Shown here: piece after piece, positions 26,681 through 37,300 of the stretch | How the letters are laid out: every line of letters begins with the position of its first letter | Numbering within the stretch: the first letter of the stretch is position 1 | NCBI GenBank assembly: GCA_964471825.1 | Contig: CAYYKD010000017.1 | Coordinates: 1 to 64,000, forward strand | Source of the DNA: CAYYKD01 sp964471825 | Lineage (GTDB): Bacteria; Spirochaetota; GWE2-31-10; CAYYKD01 | Direction of reading: 5' to 3' | Length of the DNA stretch: 64,000 nt | Program-made: the position numbers and the translations under genes | Notes under the pieces: generated by a model | Database searches by the model: none | What the model was told of the DNA's origin: nothing | Seen by the model: only the letters and a program-made list of their open reading frames with translations

Positions 26681-27412
26681 CTATAGTTTAAAATCAGTAT
26701 TATGTGACTCCGGATAGGCCTTAACACAACTAACTGATATCTCATTCTGCCTTACAGCATAGGCATCTGTACCCGGATCAACAGGCATCTCAGGTGATTT
26801 CCCCTCTATCCAGAGATATTTACCCTGCGTTGGAGAATCAAATGAAATCAAATTATCAATATAGTGCCTCTTTGGGCAAGGAACGGTTTTTCTCACGCCA
26901 CATATGCTCTCAGGCGGCAGATTGGGGAAATTAATATTAAAGAATGTACCTGAACAAAATGATCCATAGAGATTAATGAAATATTTATCTAGAAACTCCC
27001 CAACCTGCTCTACAATAGGATCATTATCCCATGTATCTACCGACAGAGCAAATGAAGGCACCCCATGAAAAGCCCCCTGTCTGGCTCCTGCGGCAGTCCC
27101 GGAAAATATAATATCAGATCCAAGATTTGGACCATGATTTACGCCTGAAACAACTGCATCTATTTTTACAGGCGATATCCCCAGAAAACCAAAATTAACA
27201 CAATCGGCAGGCGTACCCTTTAATACTTTTAGATCCTCTTTATCTATTGTCACTCGAACTGTATCGGTTAGTGTAATTGCATGAGAAAAACCGCTTTTCT
27301 GCGAGTCAGGAGCTATCATAACTACTGTATGCCCCTTCTCTTTAAAATAATTAAATAGATAGTTTATCCCCTTCGCCTGATAACCGTCATCGTTTGTCAA
27401 TAGAATATTCAT
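26681..27412 (-). CDS. surE: 5'/3'-nucleotidase SurE
   Basis: SurE is a metal-dependent nucleoside monophosphatase active in stationary phase. The 243-aa chain opens with ILLTNDDGYQAKGINYL (the metal-binding DD pair), has the SGxNHG motif as SGVNHGPNLGSDIIFSGTAAGAR, and ends in the usual C-terminal region with TDAYAVRQNEISV. The length is typical. It lies 57 bases after the hybrid kinase gene in the same orientation and may be co-transcribed with it. Confidence 0.93.
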   Translation of the reverse strand: MNILLTNDDGYQAKGINYLFNYFKEKGHTVVMIAPDSQKSGFSHAITLTDTVRVTIDKEDLKVLKGTPADCVNFGFLGISPVKIDAVVSGVNHGPNLGSDIIFSGTAAGARQGAFHGVPSFALSVDTWDNDPIVEQVGEFLDKYFINLYGSFCSGTFFNINFPNLPPESICGVRKTVPCPKRHYIDNLISFDSPTQGKYLWIEGKSPEMPVDPGTDAYAVRQNEISVSCVKAYPESHNTDFKL

Positions 27413-27469
27413 CTTATGTCCTCTTTGAAATATTGCTGCACTCTAATCTATAGTTACATAATTGTCAAA

Positions 27470-30439
27470 TCAATTTTCGCTCTTGCCTTTTCTCTCTTGG
27501 CCTAAAACATGTTTTACAATCCCTGAGATCTCCTCAATCGTATATGGCTTCTGGATAAAATTGATCTCCTCTATAATTCCAAACTTAAGCATCTCTTCCG
27601 GATTAGGATTCAGAGCTGATGAAAATATAATTCGTGCATTTGGATTAATCTCTCTTATATGATTAAACACTTCAAATCCCGACATCTCAGGCATATTAAT
27701 ATCAAGAATAACCAGATCAATATTATCAACTCGTGCCTGAAACATCTTTACAGCTTCTTTCCCATTGTTGATTGAGGTTACAACATAACCACAGGATGCT
27801 AACATTTTCCCCGTTGAGGTTAGTATAAATTCCTCATCATCAACATGGAGAACATAGCCGGATCCCTGTTCTATCTTTTCTTTTTTAACGGCCTGATCTA
27901 CGACAAGATGCGAAACTGTCTCGTTATATGGAATAAACACTTCAAAGGTTGTCCCCTTCCCTGACTCGGAGACTACATCAATAAATCCTCCGGCCTGCTT
28001 AATTATATTATAGGTCATTGTTAAACCTAAGCCTGTCCCCTTCTCTTTTGTTGTAAAGTATGGATCAAAGATTACCTTCTTAAGATCCCCTGAAAATCCG
28101 CAACCGGTATCCTTGACTCGGATTACCCAGAACTGCTTACCATATGGAATATTAAATAAGTTTTTTTCATTTACTCCTGTTGTTCTTTTCTGAATCTCAA
28201 TATCAATCCGCCCATTCCCCCCTTTTGTCTCAATTGCATCCTTTGCGTTAAACAGGAGATTTAATGCTATCTGCTCAAAGTGAGTAGTAGAAAACTTTAT
28301 CATAGCCTGATCTTTATAGTAATGTGCATGGATTGACACCAGCTTGCTAAATGATTTGCTACAGATTGAGACAACTTTCTTCATTTCCTCATTTATATCC
28401 ATAACAGATTTATTAACTCTATGAGATTTCGAGAGAGTTAAAAGTTGTTTTGTTAAATCCGTTGCCTTCTTAACAGCATCCTTTAATACATCAATATCTT
28501 CTTTTAGTGAAATATGGGTAATCTTCTTTTTGTTTATAGCCGCATATTCTATCATTGTTACAGTGCCAAGGATTCCTCCTAGAATATTGTTAAAATCGTG
28601 AGCAAGCCCCCCTGCTAATGTACCGATGGTTTCCATCTTTTGTGCCTGCCTTAGATTTTCCTCAGCTATTACACGCGTTGTTATATCCTCAATCAATAAT
28701 AATACACCCTTATGGCCTTCCCAGATAAGAGGGATAATTCTGACATCAAAATAACCTTCATAATCATCAAAAATAAGCTTCTCTGTCAGCTCAACACCCT
28801 TACCTGTATTAAATATTTCATGATTAGCATCGGTCAATCTCTTTAATACAGGAAGAACCTCCTCAAATCGTTTTTCAAGAAGATCATATTTGGATTTCTT
28901 AAACAGATGACATGCCGCAGAATTAACCTGTGTTATTCTACCATTATTCTTTACAGCCACTAGTGAAGTTGGAAGAGTCTCTATCAGATTAAATAGATAA
29001 TTTGAAAGATACTCATTTTCCTTCTCCGCAATATATCTTGTTGTTACATCTCTTGCAACACCCTGTATTTCAACTATAGACTCTTTATCAAATATCGGCT
29101 TTATCTGAACCTCAAGCACTATTGAATACCCATTCTTGTGAGTTATTTCAATGTTGAATTGACCTGACTTATCCCTTCCTTTAAAAACAGATCTGATCTT
29201 CTTTGCTGCATTAAATGTTAAATCGTAACTTGAAAAATACCGTCTATAGTTTTTTCTAAAGTCCTCATTTTTGTAACCAAGCAATGCCTCAATAGAGTTG
29301 CTGATATATGTAAAATGAAGATCACTATCAATACGAAATATAAAGTCAAGGTTTTCCTCAACCAGCTTTCTATAGCTTGTTTCTGATTCTTTCAACTCCT
29401 TTTCCCGCATAATAATCTTCTTTATCATCTTTCTAAAATTTATTGCAACGACATTTAACTCCTTAATAATGCTATTTTCAATTTCAATACTATAATCACC
29501 ATGGGCAACCTTAGCTGATTGAAAACTAATAGTGGTCAGAACATCGAAGACCTTTCTAAATCTTATTATACCTAACAATGCAACAATTAAACCGATAACT
29601 ATAACTATAGAATACAACACCTGCAGCGTCTTCATTGGTTTAATGATAGCACTCATATTCTCATATAGATACACATTCCATCCATAATTTTCAAGAGTAC
29701 ACATACTTATTAGAAATCTATTTCTATTATATGTGTGAAAAGTACTGCCCCTCTCTGAGAACTTCCTGATATTAATATCCGGATCTACAAAATTATTTTC
29801 CTTATAATTAAGAAGCACTGAATCATCATCATCTTTTATTATCAGTGAATATTTATTATCCGCAATCCCATAATCATTTAACATAGTTACAATTTTGTTA
29901 AAATCTATAAAACCTGCTACTATAATATTATTAGTATTTAACATGGCATAACTATATACAGCAAGAAGTTTCCTACTGCTATATGGGGATTCAACAAATG
30001 ATACAAAAACACTCTTCTTACTTGCTCCCACTTTTGTCAATGGTGCAATCTGATCATATAAAAAGTCTGAATCCGAATTCAATGACTTAGTTGTTGATAT
30101 CACTTTACCATTACTATCATAGAATACAATATAATCAAAAAGGCCTGCTCGTTTAATATCATTCAGAAATATATCTTTTCTCATCTTAAATACAGGTGAA
30201 TCATCAGGCATCTGTTCAAATAGTACTATATTAAATATTGAATTTTTGCCGCCTTCAAGTATAATTTCCAGTTTATTTGTTATTCCTTTTACAAATATTT
30301 CATTCTTAGTAACCATCTCATTTTTTGAATAGTACCAAAAAAGTAGGTTTGAACCTACTGCGATAAGAAAAACCGGAATTATAAACACGCCAATAGTATA
30401 TGTTGCAATCAATCTTGTTATACTTATTTTTTTTTCCAC
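27470..30439 (-). CDS. Membrane-bound hybrid histidine kinase (periplasmic sensor, two PAS, HisKA, REC)
   Basis: The 989-aa protein has a transmembrane helix near residues 10-32, a large extracytoplasmic region (about 33-275, Cache-like), and a second helix near 276-298. A HAMP-like linker and two PAS domains follow (about 350-475 and 480-595). The HisKA domain carries the phospho-His in LAGGLAHDFNNILGG, then comes a HATPase (DTGCGFSGD, KGTGLGLTMTYN) and a C-terminal receiver (VILDINMPEMSG). GTG at 30439 is chosen because AAAAGGTG lies just upstream. The ligand is unknown. Confidence 0.9.
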   Translation of the reverse strand: MEKKISITRLIATYTIGVFIIPVFLIAVGSNLLFWYYSKNEMVTKNEIFVKGITNKLEIILEGGKNSIFNIVLFEQMPDDSPVFKMRKDIFLNDIKRAGLFDYIVFYDSNGKVISTTKSLNSDSDFLYDQIAPLTKVGASKKSVFVSFVESPYSSRKLLAVYSYAMLNTNNIIVAGFIDFNKIVTMLNDYGIADNKYSLIIKDDDDSVLLNYKENNFVDPDINIRKFSERGSTFHTYNRNRFLISMCTLENYGWNVYLYENMSAIIKPMKTLQVLYSIVIVIGLIVALLGIIRFRKVFDVLTTISFQSAKVAHGDYSIEIENSIIKELNVVAINFRKMIKKIIMREKELKESETSYRKLVEENLDFIFRIDSDLHFTYISNSIEALLGYKNEDFRKNYRRYFSSYDLTFNAAKKIRSVFKGRDKSGQFNIEITHKNGYSIVLEVQIKPIFDKESIVEIQGVARDVTTRYIAEKENEYLSNYLFNLIETLPTSLVAVKNNGRITQVNSAACHLFKKSKYDLLEKRFEEVLPVLKRLTDANHEIFNTGKGVELTEKLIFDDYEGYFDVRIIPLIWEGHKGVLLLIEDITTRVIAEENLRQAQKMETIGTLAGGLAHDFNNILGGILGTVTMIEYAAINKKKITHISLKEDIDVLKDAVKKATDLTKQLLTLSKSHRVNKSVMDINEEMKKVVSICSKSFSKLVSIHAHYYKDQAMIKFSTTHFEQIALNLLFNAKDAIETKGGNGRIDIEIQKRTTGVNEKNLFNIPYGKQFWVIRVKDTGCGFSGDLKKVIFDPYFTTKEKGTGLGLTMTYNIIKQAGGFIDVVSESGKGTTFEVFIPYNETVSHLVVDQAVKKEKIEQGSGYVLHVDDEEFILTSTGKMLASCGYVVTSINNGKEAVKMFQARVDNIDLVILDINMPEMSGFEVFNHIREINPNARIIFSSALNPNPEEMLKFGIIEEINFIQKPYTIEEISGIVKHVLGQERKGKSEN

Positions 30440-30589
30440 AAATATCACCTTTTTGCTTTACTTTAAACTAAAAATAGTTATATTCTTAATAAGATTCTTT
30501 TGAATACAAAAAAATCGTGTTAATATTTTTGTTTTAAGAGAGTGCTTAGTAATATACATTTTTTTATTTTATTTTTAAAGGAGTTTATT

Positions 30590-31273
30590 ATGAAATCATT
30601 AAGAATGTTAATAATTATTTTACTTTTTACAACTAACCTTGTTCTATGTTATGCTGATCAGGGTTTTTATATAGGTTACAAGGGTGGGGGGCTGGTTAAG
30701 GCTGATATTGCAGGCGCATTTACCCCCAAAAATATAGTTGATCCTCAAAAAAAATATGACTCAAGTATATTTACGGGAATCGGGGAATATGGAATGACAA
30801 ATCCGCACAATTTTCCTAGAGTTCTCGAAGCTCAGGCAGCTGTATTCGCCGAGATGATTTTTTTCTGGGGCTACAAGTTTCCAAGGATATTTTCTTTAGG
30901 ATCATCAATTATACTATCCAATTTTGTTATGCCCTCATTATCATTTGACTTCAAATTCAGTTTTAACGAGCAAAAGATGATAAGACCATATATATTTCTT
31001 GATATCTACGGCGGTATATTAGACGGTTTTCCGATCGGAGTAGCAGCCGGAGGCGGGATTGATATATATATAGATAAAAATCTTTTCTTCCTTGTAGAAT
31101 CAAAGGTTGGTGCTGAGATATTTGTTAGGAGATATTACGATGATGGAAATAATGCAAACGCAATATGGCACTTTGAATCAACCTATGCATATGGAATTTT
31201 TGCAATATATTTGGGAGTTGGCTATAGATTTAACCTGAAAATTAGACAGCCATTAAAACTATCTAAAATTTAA
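30590..31273 (+). CDS. Secreted/outer-membrane protein, function unknown
   Basis: This 227-aa protein is not recognised. It has a signal peptide (hydrophobic residues 3-18, ending near CYA-DQ). Strand-like stretches of alternating aromatic and glycine residues follow (GFYIGYKGGG; ending YAYGIFAIYLGVGYRF), which suggests a small eight-strand outer-membrane barrel. The ATG at 30590 is chosen because AAAGGAG lies 6-7 bases upstream. It is divergent from the kinase gene and may be its target; that is inference. Confidence 0.6.
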   Translation: MKSLRMLIIILLFTTNLVLCYADQGFYIGYKGGGLVKADIAGAFTPKNIVDPQKKYDSSIFTGIGEYGMTNPHNFPRVLEAQAAVFAEMIFFWGYKFPRIFSLGSSIILSNFVMPSLSFDFKFSFNEQKMIRPYIFLDIYGGILDGFPIGVAAGGGIDIYIDKNLFFLVESKVGAEIFVRRYYDDGNNANAIWHFESTYAYGIFAIYLGVGYRFNLKIRQPLKLSKI

Positions 31274-32334
31274 CCAATACTTTCTACCCCTGTCTCATTA
31301 TAACATCGGAAAGCTGCCTCAATGAGATGGGTTGATAGGACGGCCCCTGACCCCTCCTTCAATTCCATTCCAATTGATAGAACAGGTTTAAGAGCAAGTT
31401 CATCTACTATAACTTTAGACCCCGGAATTGAAGATTGATTACCTATAATAACATAATCTAAAATCTCAGGCACAAGTTTGGAAGCAATGTATGCAGAAAC
31501 AAGACCTGTGAATCCATCTATTACAACCGGTAATTTTACCAGGGCTGCCCCCATAATCGCACCGATAATAGCAGCAGCTTCAAAACCGCCAAAATATGAA
31601 AAAATATCAAGTATGTCATAATCCGTACTAACCGGTTCATAAAACTGATCTGCACTTTTAATAAGCTCTGACAACTCCTTTCCATCTTTTGTATCAATAT
31701 CCTCTGTAATTCCAAGAATTTCAAATATGTCACCGCCGATTAATTTTGAGAGAATCATTGCTGAGCTGATCTCATTACCTGCCCCCGCATCTCCCAGAGA
31801 TATTATATGCGGACTGTATCTTGAGTTCTCCTCTACGATGAGTTCAAGCGATCCCACTATAGTTTTTATCGCCTCCGCTCTACTGAGAGCCCTCTCCTTA
31901 GTCCAATTTAATGTACCACAGGCAAATTTTCTATCCACACAATCAGATGTATCTGCCTCAACATCCTCAAACATCCCCACATCTATAACCTTAATCTTAA
32001 AATTTTCCATGTTTGCAAAAATATTAAGAGGTGATATCTTATCAATAATATTAAGAACAGCATCAATTGTTCTCTCTCCAAAATATTTATCAGGAATAAC
32101 ATCGGTAAAAGCATGATCCCCTGCAAATACATAGGCATATCTACTATAGATTGAGGGATTGAGATCATCCTTTATACAACAAATTTTTACAATCACATCC
32201 TCAAGCACACCGAGTTTATAAAATGAAAGCCCCGAAAAATGTTTTAATCTTTTGTTAATCTGGCTTTTTAACGCCTTGTTTGAAGGACCAATCATTCTTT
32301 TGTATTTATTTAATGCCTTATCATCATATTGCAT
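31270..32334 (-). CDS. Divergent CobT-family phosphoribosyltransferase
   Basis: The 354-aa protein aligns by motifs with nicotinate-nucleotide:dimethylbenzimidazole phosphoribosyltransferase (CobT), which activates the lower ligand of cobalamin. It has YVFAGDHAF (about 68), a GDAGAGNEISSAMI loop where CobT has GEMGIGNTT, and FGGFEAAAIIGAIMGAA with VVIDGF (about 248-275). The KEGSGA segment holds the presumed catalytic base (E327). No other cobamide gene is nearby. The altered loop leaves the substrate uncertain. It overlaps the end of the upstream barrel-like gene by 4 bases, convergently. Confidence 0.75.
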   Translation of the reverse strand: MQYDDKALNKYKRMIGPSNKALKSQINKRLKHFSGLSFYKLGVLEDVIVKICCIKDDLNPSIYSRYAYVFAGDHAFTDVIPDKYFGERTIDAVLNIIDKISPLNIFANMENFKIKVIDVGMFEDVEADTSDCVDRKFACGTLNWTKERALSRAEAIKTIVGSLELIVEENSRYSPHIISLGDAGAGNEISSAMILSKLIGGDIFEILGITEDIDTKDGKELSELIKSADQFYEPVSTDYDILDIFSYFGGFEAAAIIGAIMGAALVKLPVVIDGFTGLVSAYIASKLVPEILDYVIIGNQSSIPGSKVIVDELALKPVLSIGMELKEGSGAVLSTHLIEAAFRCYNETGVESIG

Positions 32335-32786
32335 CCCATACTCCTGCTTTTGTAGAAATTATAGTTTTAATAAATTTAGCGTCAAATGTAAAGAACAATT
32401 TTAGAAATTTTTAAACTTAACACAATACCTAACAAGACTCATGCATAATTCAATAATTCTGACTTATTAAACTTCATTTTACAACAATCATATATTACCC
32501 AATCTACAAAGACTCTTACAAAAATTATATCTGCACCATAATTACCAATTTTCATAAATTTTCATAAATTTATCATTGTACATTTTTAATTTCTGGATTA
32601 TTATATGGCATATTTATAACGAAATTTTTAAGTTTTATAAAAATTTATAGAAACTAAAACCCATTCCTTTTCCTATATGGCTTTCTAAATACACGGCAAT
32701 TATAAGTGTCGTTTAGTGAAATGTCCTTTTGTATTTAAAGGAGTATTATTAAATAAGGAATATTTTAATAAGGAATATATTTAAGA
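32335..32786. other. Gene-free stretch, 452 bases
   Basis: No gene was recognised. It is very AT-rich and contains the phrase ACTCTTACAAAAATTATA near 32512, similar to intergenic phrases near 9730 and 23103, and a short tandem TTTTCATAAAT near 32551. A duplicated AATAAGGAATAT lies just before the SDR start. Confidence 0.4.
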
Positions 32787-34337
32787 ATGAACTCAAAGAA
32801 AGATAATTTTTCATCTCAAACTCAACAGATAAATATAAAGTCAATAATTTCATATCTGGAGCAATTCAACAACAAACCGGAACTTCTCATGGATATCTCA
32901 GAGGCTGATAGAATATCATTACTTCGAGCGGCAGGCCTGCTCACGCGACCTGATAGACATGAGCAAAAAAAGCGAAACAAGGCCATAAACAAAATCAAGC
33001 GAAACGATGTCATTCAAAAAGAAAAGAAAGCTCGTGCAATAACAGGGATTCGCAAGGCAAGGGAAGATTCAGTATTCAGTGCCCCAAAACAACTGCTCTT
33101 AACTGATGGTCATTATCACCCCGGAGAACTGAATTCTCCCAGAAATTGTTATATATGTAAAAAAGAATACACCAGACTCCATTTTTTTTACGATCAAATG
33201 TGTCCTGAATGTGCTGACTTTAATTACAGTAAACGATTTCAGACTGCTGATCTCACAGGTCAAGTAGCTCTAATCACCGGCTCAAGGTTAAAAATCGGCT
33301 ATCAGGCAGTTCTAATGATGCTTAGAGCCGGTGCAACCGTAATTGCAACAACAAGATTTCCCGTGGACTCAAGTCTTAGATTTGCAGCAGAGGAGGACTA
33401 TAAGAAATGGAAGGGTCAATTGCAAATCTATGGTCTTGATCTAAGACACACGCCTAGTGTTGAGCTATTCTGTAGCTACATTGAACAGAACTACGACAGA
33501 CTTGATATTCTAATAAATAATGCCGCACAGACTGTTAGGCGACCACCCGGATTCTACGCACATCTGATAAAAAATGAAACTGCAAATTATAATGATCTAC
33601 CTGAAGAAAGCAAGTATCTTTTAAAAAATCATCATAATTTTATTGATAAACTTAACACCTTTGCAAAGGATCCAATAGTTAAAGATGCATCGCTTCCTGT
33701 CGTTTGGAATGCAACAACACCGGGTATTGGGATTCGTTCATCCGCAGGACTTTCACAGATACCTTACTCCTACGACGACAACCTTACTGTTGAAAAGGTA
33801 TTTCCAAAGGGTGAGCTTGATGCAGATCTTCAACAGGTCGACCTTAGAACAACTAACAGCTGGAGACTTAAAATAGGCGAGATCAACACATCAGAGATGC
33901 TTGAGATACAACTCGTAAATGCCGTTGCACCCTTTGTCCTCTGCAATCGTCTGATAAATGTAATGAAGAGAGACAATACAGGTAAAAAACATATCGTAAA
34001 TGTATCCGCTATGGAAGGCAAGTTTTTGAAATTCAAAAAGGGAGAAAGGCATCCTCACACAAATATGGCAAAGGCTGCTCTAAATATGCTTACTCACACC
34101 TCAGCTGATGAGCTTGCAAATCATGGCATATTTATGAATGCTGTCGATACAGGGTGGGTTACCGATGAAGATCCGATTCAACTTTCTAAACTTAAACAGG
34201 AGCTACACGACTTCCAACCGCCTCTTGATATAGTCGATGGTGCTGCAAGAGTCTGTGACCCTTTTTTTGATGGAATAATAACCGGAAAACACTGGTGCGG
34301 TAAATTCTTAAAAGACTATTTTCCTATTGATTGGTAG
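32787..34337 (+). CDS. Atypical SDR oxidoreductase with N-terminal zinc ribbon
   Basis: The 516-aa product has a basic, helical N-terminal 100 residues. A zinc-ribbon-like knuckle (C121, C124, C139, C142) follows, then a short-chain dehydrogenase domain from about 152. The cofactor motif is TGSRLKIG (164-171), NNAA is at 244-247, and Ser407 fits the catalytic serine. A loop of roughly 100 residues is inserted after NNAA. Where SDRs have YxxxK, this protein reads T425-N-M-A-K429, so the catalytic Tyr is missing. It is monocistronic and converges on the CheB-CheR gene. Substrate unknown. Confidence 0.8.
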   Translation: MNSKKDNFSSQTQQINIKSIISYLEQFNNKPELLMDISEADRISLLRAAGLLTRPDRHEQKKRNKAINKIKRNDVIQKEKKARAITGIRKAREDSVFSAPKQLLLTDGHYHPGELNSPRNCYICKKEYTRLHFFYDQMCPECADFNYSKRFQTADLTGQVALITGSRLKIGYQAVLMMLRAGATVIATTRFPVDSSLRFAAEEDYKKWKGQLQIYGLDLRHTPSVELFCSYIEQNYDRLDILINNAAQTVRRPPGFYAHLIKNETANYNDLPEESKYLLKNHHNFIDKLNTFAKDPIVKDASLPVVWNATTPGIGIRSSAGLSQIPYSYDDNLTVEKVFPKGELDADLQQVDLRTTNSWRLKIGEINTSEMLEIQLVNAVAPFVLCNRLINVMKRDNTGKKHIVNVSAMEGKFLKFKKGERHPHTNMAKAALNMLTHTSADELANHGIFMNAVDTGWVTDEDPIQLSKLKQELHDFQPPLDIVDGAARVCDPFFDGIITGKHWCGKFLKDYFPIDW

Positions 34338-34343
34338 CAAGAC

Positions 34344-37300
34344 TTATTCGGCTCTTTTCATAAAGAAAACTATTTTATCAATATTACCCGACTTATTAAA
34401 AACAGGCTTACCTGTAATACTAAGTGTTATGCTTGTTCCATCCCCTTTCTCAATTACCTCTTTAAAGTCTACAAGCGGTTTGCCTGTACTCATAATTATC
34501 TTAAACGGCCTACCAGCATCTTCTATTTCATCTTTAAATCTCCACTTTTCATCATTAAACCTTCTGGCTGTAATCTCCTCGCGATTAAGTCCAAACAGTT
34601 TCTCCGCCTCATTGTTTGCATAGACAATCAGACCTGATGAGTTTACTACAGTAATAGCCATTTCAAATGATTCTGCAACACTTGATAGGATAGCACTTTC
34701 CATTTCGTACTTCAATAGTGACTCTTTTTTTTCTGTAATATCTATGCCAACCTTTAAATAACCGGTTATCACATCGTTTTCATCTCTAATTGCAGATATC
34801 GAAGCTATAACCCAATAAATCTCACCGTTTTTCTTTTTATTGCAAAGTTCACCGCTCCAGACCTCACCATCTTTAATCTTAGCCCACATCTCTTCATATA
34901 CAGACTTCGGAGTTAATCCTGATTTAAGTAATGCAGGCTTCTTGCCTATCACCTCATCAATTTCATATCCTGTCTGAATTCTAAATGCAGGATTCACATA
35001 TTCAATTTTACCTGCAATATCAGTTATCATTACTACATTAAGACTCGACTCTATAGAATTCTTAAGTTTTTCGATAGTCCTATTTGCTTTTTTTAGAAGA
35101 CTGATATCAATAAATGTTATCACAACTCCCCGTATCTCGTTGTCTGTGGTTCGATACGGCAGGATCCTCATCAAATAGACACAGCCATTGGTCGTCTCTA
35201 CCTCTGACTCAATGGGGATCAGGCTACTCATAACAGACCTTATATTTTCCTCAATATTTATTCGTTTAATATTATTAGAAATATGCGAAAATGGTCTACC
35301 CAGATCTGAATTTATAACATTAATTATAGTAGACACCGCCGGAGTAAACTTTCTTATACAAACTTCATTATCCAGAAACAGTGTACCTATGTTTGTACTT
35401 TGTAGCAGATTATTAATATCATTATTTAATGTAGATAGTTCGGTAATCTTTGATTGATACTCAGAATTCACGGTAATAAGCTCTTCATTTACCGACTGAA
35501 GCTCCTCATTGGTACTTTGAAGCTCCTCATTGGCTGCCAGAAGCTCCTCGTTAGTAGCCTGCAGCTCCTCATTACTTGTTTCCAACTCTTCAATTGTTGC
35601 CTGCAGGTTCTCTCTTGAGTATTGAAGTTCCTGTTCAAGATCTCTTATCCGTTGATCTGATATCATAACAACATCAATACTCTCATCTTTTCTCTGCCCA
35701 ATTGTTTCATTAGAAACCCTTTCAAATATTATCAAGTAATACTTACCCTTTGACATATCATCAAGGGAATACTCTTTTACAGTAACATCGATATATATTA
35801 GCTCATTTTTACCTGAGACCTGAAGTTCATGAAAAGTAACAGGCTTCTTCTCCTTCTTAACTTTATGAATAGCTGAGGACAATGGAACTGTAAGCCCATC
35901 TCTAAACATCTTAAAAACATCTAAGTTGGTTTTGCCTGATGGGATCTTTAAAAATCTATCAACATCACCAAAAACATGTACAAGATGAAAACTCTCATCA
36001 ATTATCAGACAGGCCGGCACATAGTCCTCAATCAATTTATAGTAGATATTCTCAAGCGGTTTAGACGGCCCGCGACTTGTTCCAATATCGACCAGGCCGC
36101 TTGATTTTGATCTTTCTATAAAAGCAGATATCTTATCAGGCATCTGCACTGTATCAATAATTCTAGGTTTCATTCCACCTTTGTATCTGTATATTTTATT
36201 TTTTATATTAAATGGATGAAACAGGTCTATCCACTCTCCCACGCTCTCGCTGGAGCCGAGAAACAAGAAACCATCAGAATTCAAGGAAAAATGAAACAGA
36301 CTAAAAACTTTTTTCTGTAAAATAGGCTGGAAATAGATAAGCATATTCCTACAACTTATAAGATCTATCTTACTGAATGGCGGATCTTTTAAAATATTAT
36401 GCTTAGCAAAAACTACCATCTCTCTTATAATTCTAGCCACCTGATAGGTATCACCTTTTTGAACAAAGTACTTTCTAAGCCTACTCTCAGATACATCCGC
36501 AACTATACTCTCATTATAGACACCTGTACTTGCAAAGTCAAGGGCATCAGTATCTATATCTGTTGAAAATATCTTTACATCGTAGTTCATTCCATTCTTT
36601 TCTATATACTCTCTAAAAAGAATTGCTAGAGAATAGGCCTCCTCGCCTGTTGAGCAACCCGAAATCCACACTCTTATAGTAGATCCTGACGGCTTATCAC
36701 TTAAAATAGCCGGAATTACCGTCTGCAACAAATCCTCAAAACTCTCTGGATCTCTAAAAAACTTTGTAACGCCAATCAATATCTCTTTGTATAGAGTAAC
36801 TATCTCTGACGGATTGTCTTTTAAGTAATCAGCATATTCCCTTAGAGTCTTCATCTGATTTATGCTCATCCGCCTCTCTATTCTACGAACAACGGTTGTC
36901 TGCTTATAGTAGTTAAAATCAACACTTGTTTTTTCCCTTATCATCGCAAATATCTTATTAAAACTATCATCATCCTTCAATACAGCTATATTTTGCTTAG
37001 GAACCAGCTCAGGATACTTAACATATTTACACAATTCCTCTGGTATCTTCTCAGCATGCAGGATATAGTCAACAAGTCCCGTAGAAATCGCCGACAAGGG
37101 CATCCCATCAAACTTTGCAGTAGAACCATCCTGCACAATGACCAATCCGCCGGCCTCTTTAATAGCTCTAATCCCCCTCGTTCCATCACTACCGGTACCT
37201 GACAACACAACACCTATTGCCTTCTCCCCCGCGTCCTCTGCCAATGACCTAAAAAATATGTCTATGGGAAGATTTAGCGTATGGGGTTGTGCCTGATGTG

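Noticed and set aside
31727..32116. Plus-strand open frame inside the CobT-like gene
   Set aside because: Antisense to a protein with clear motifs, without a ribosome site or recognisable product.
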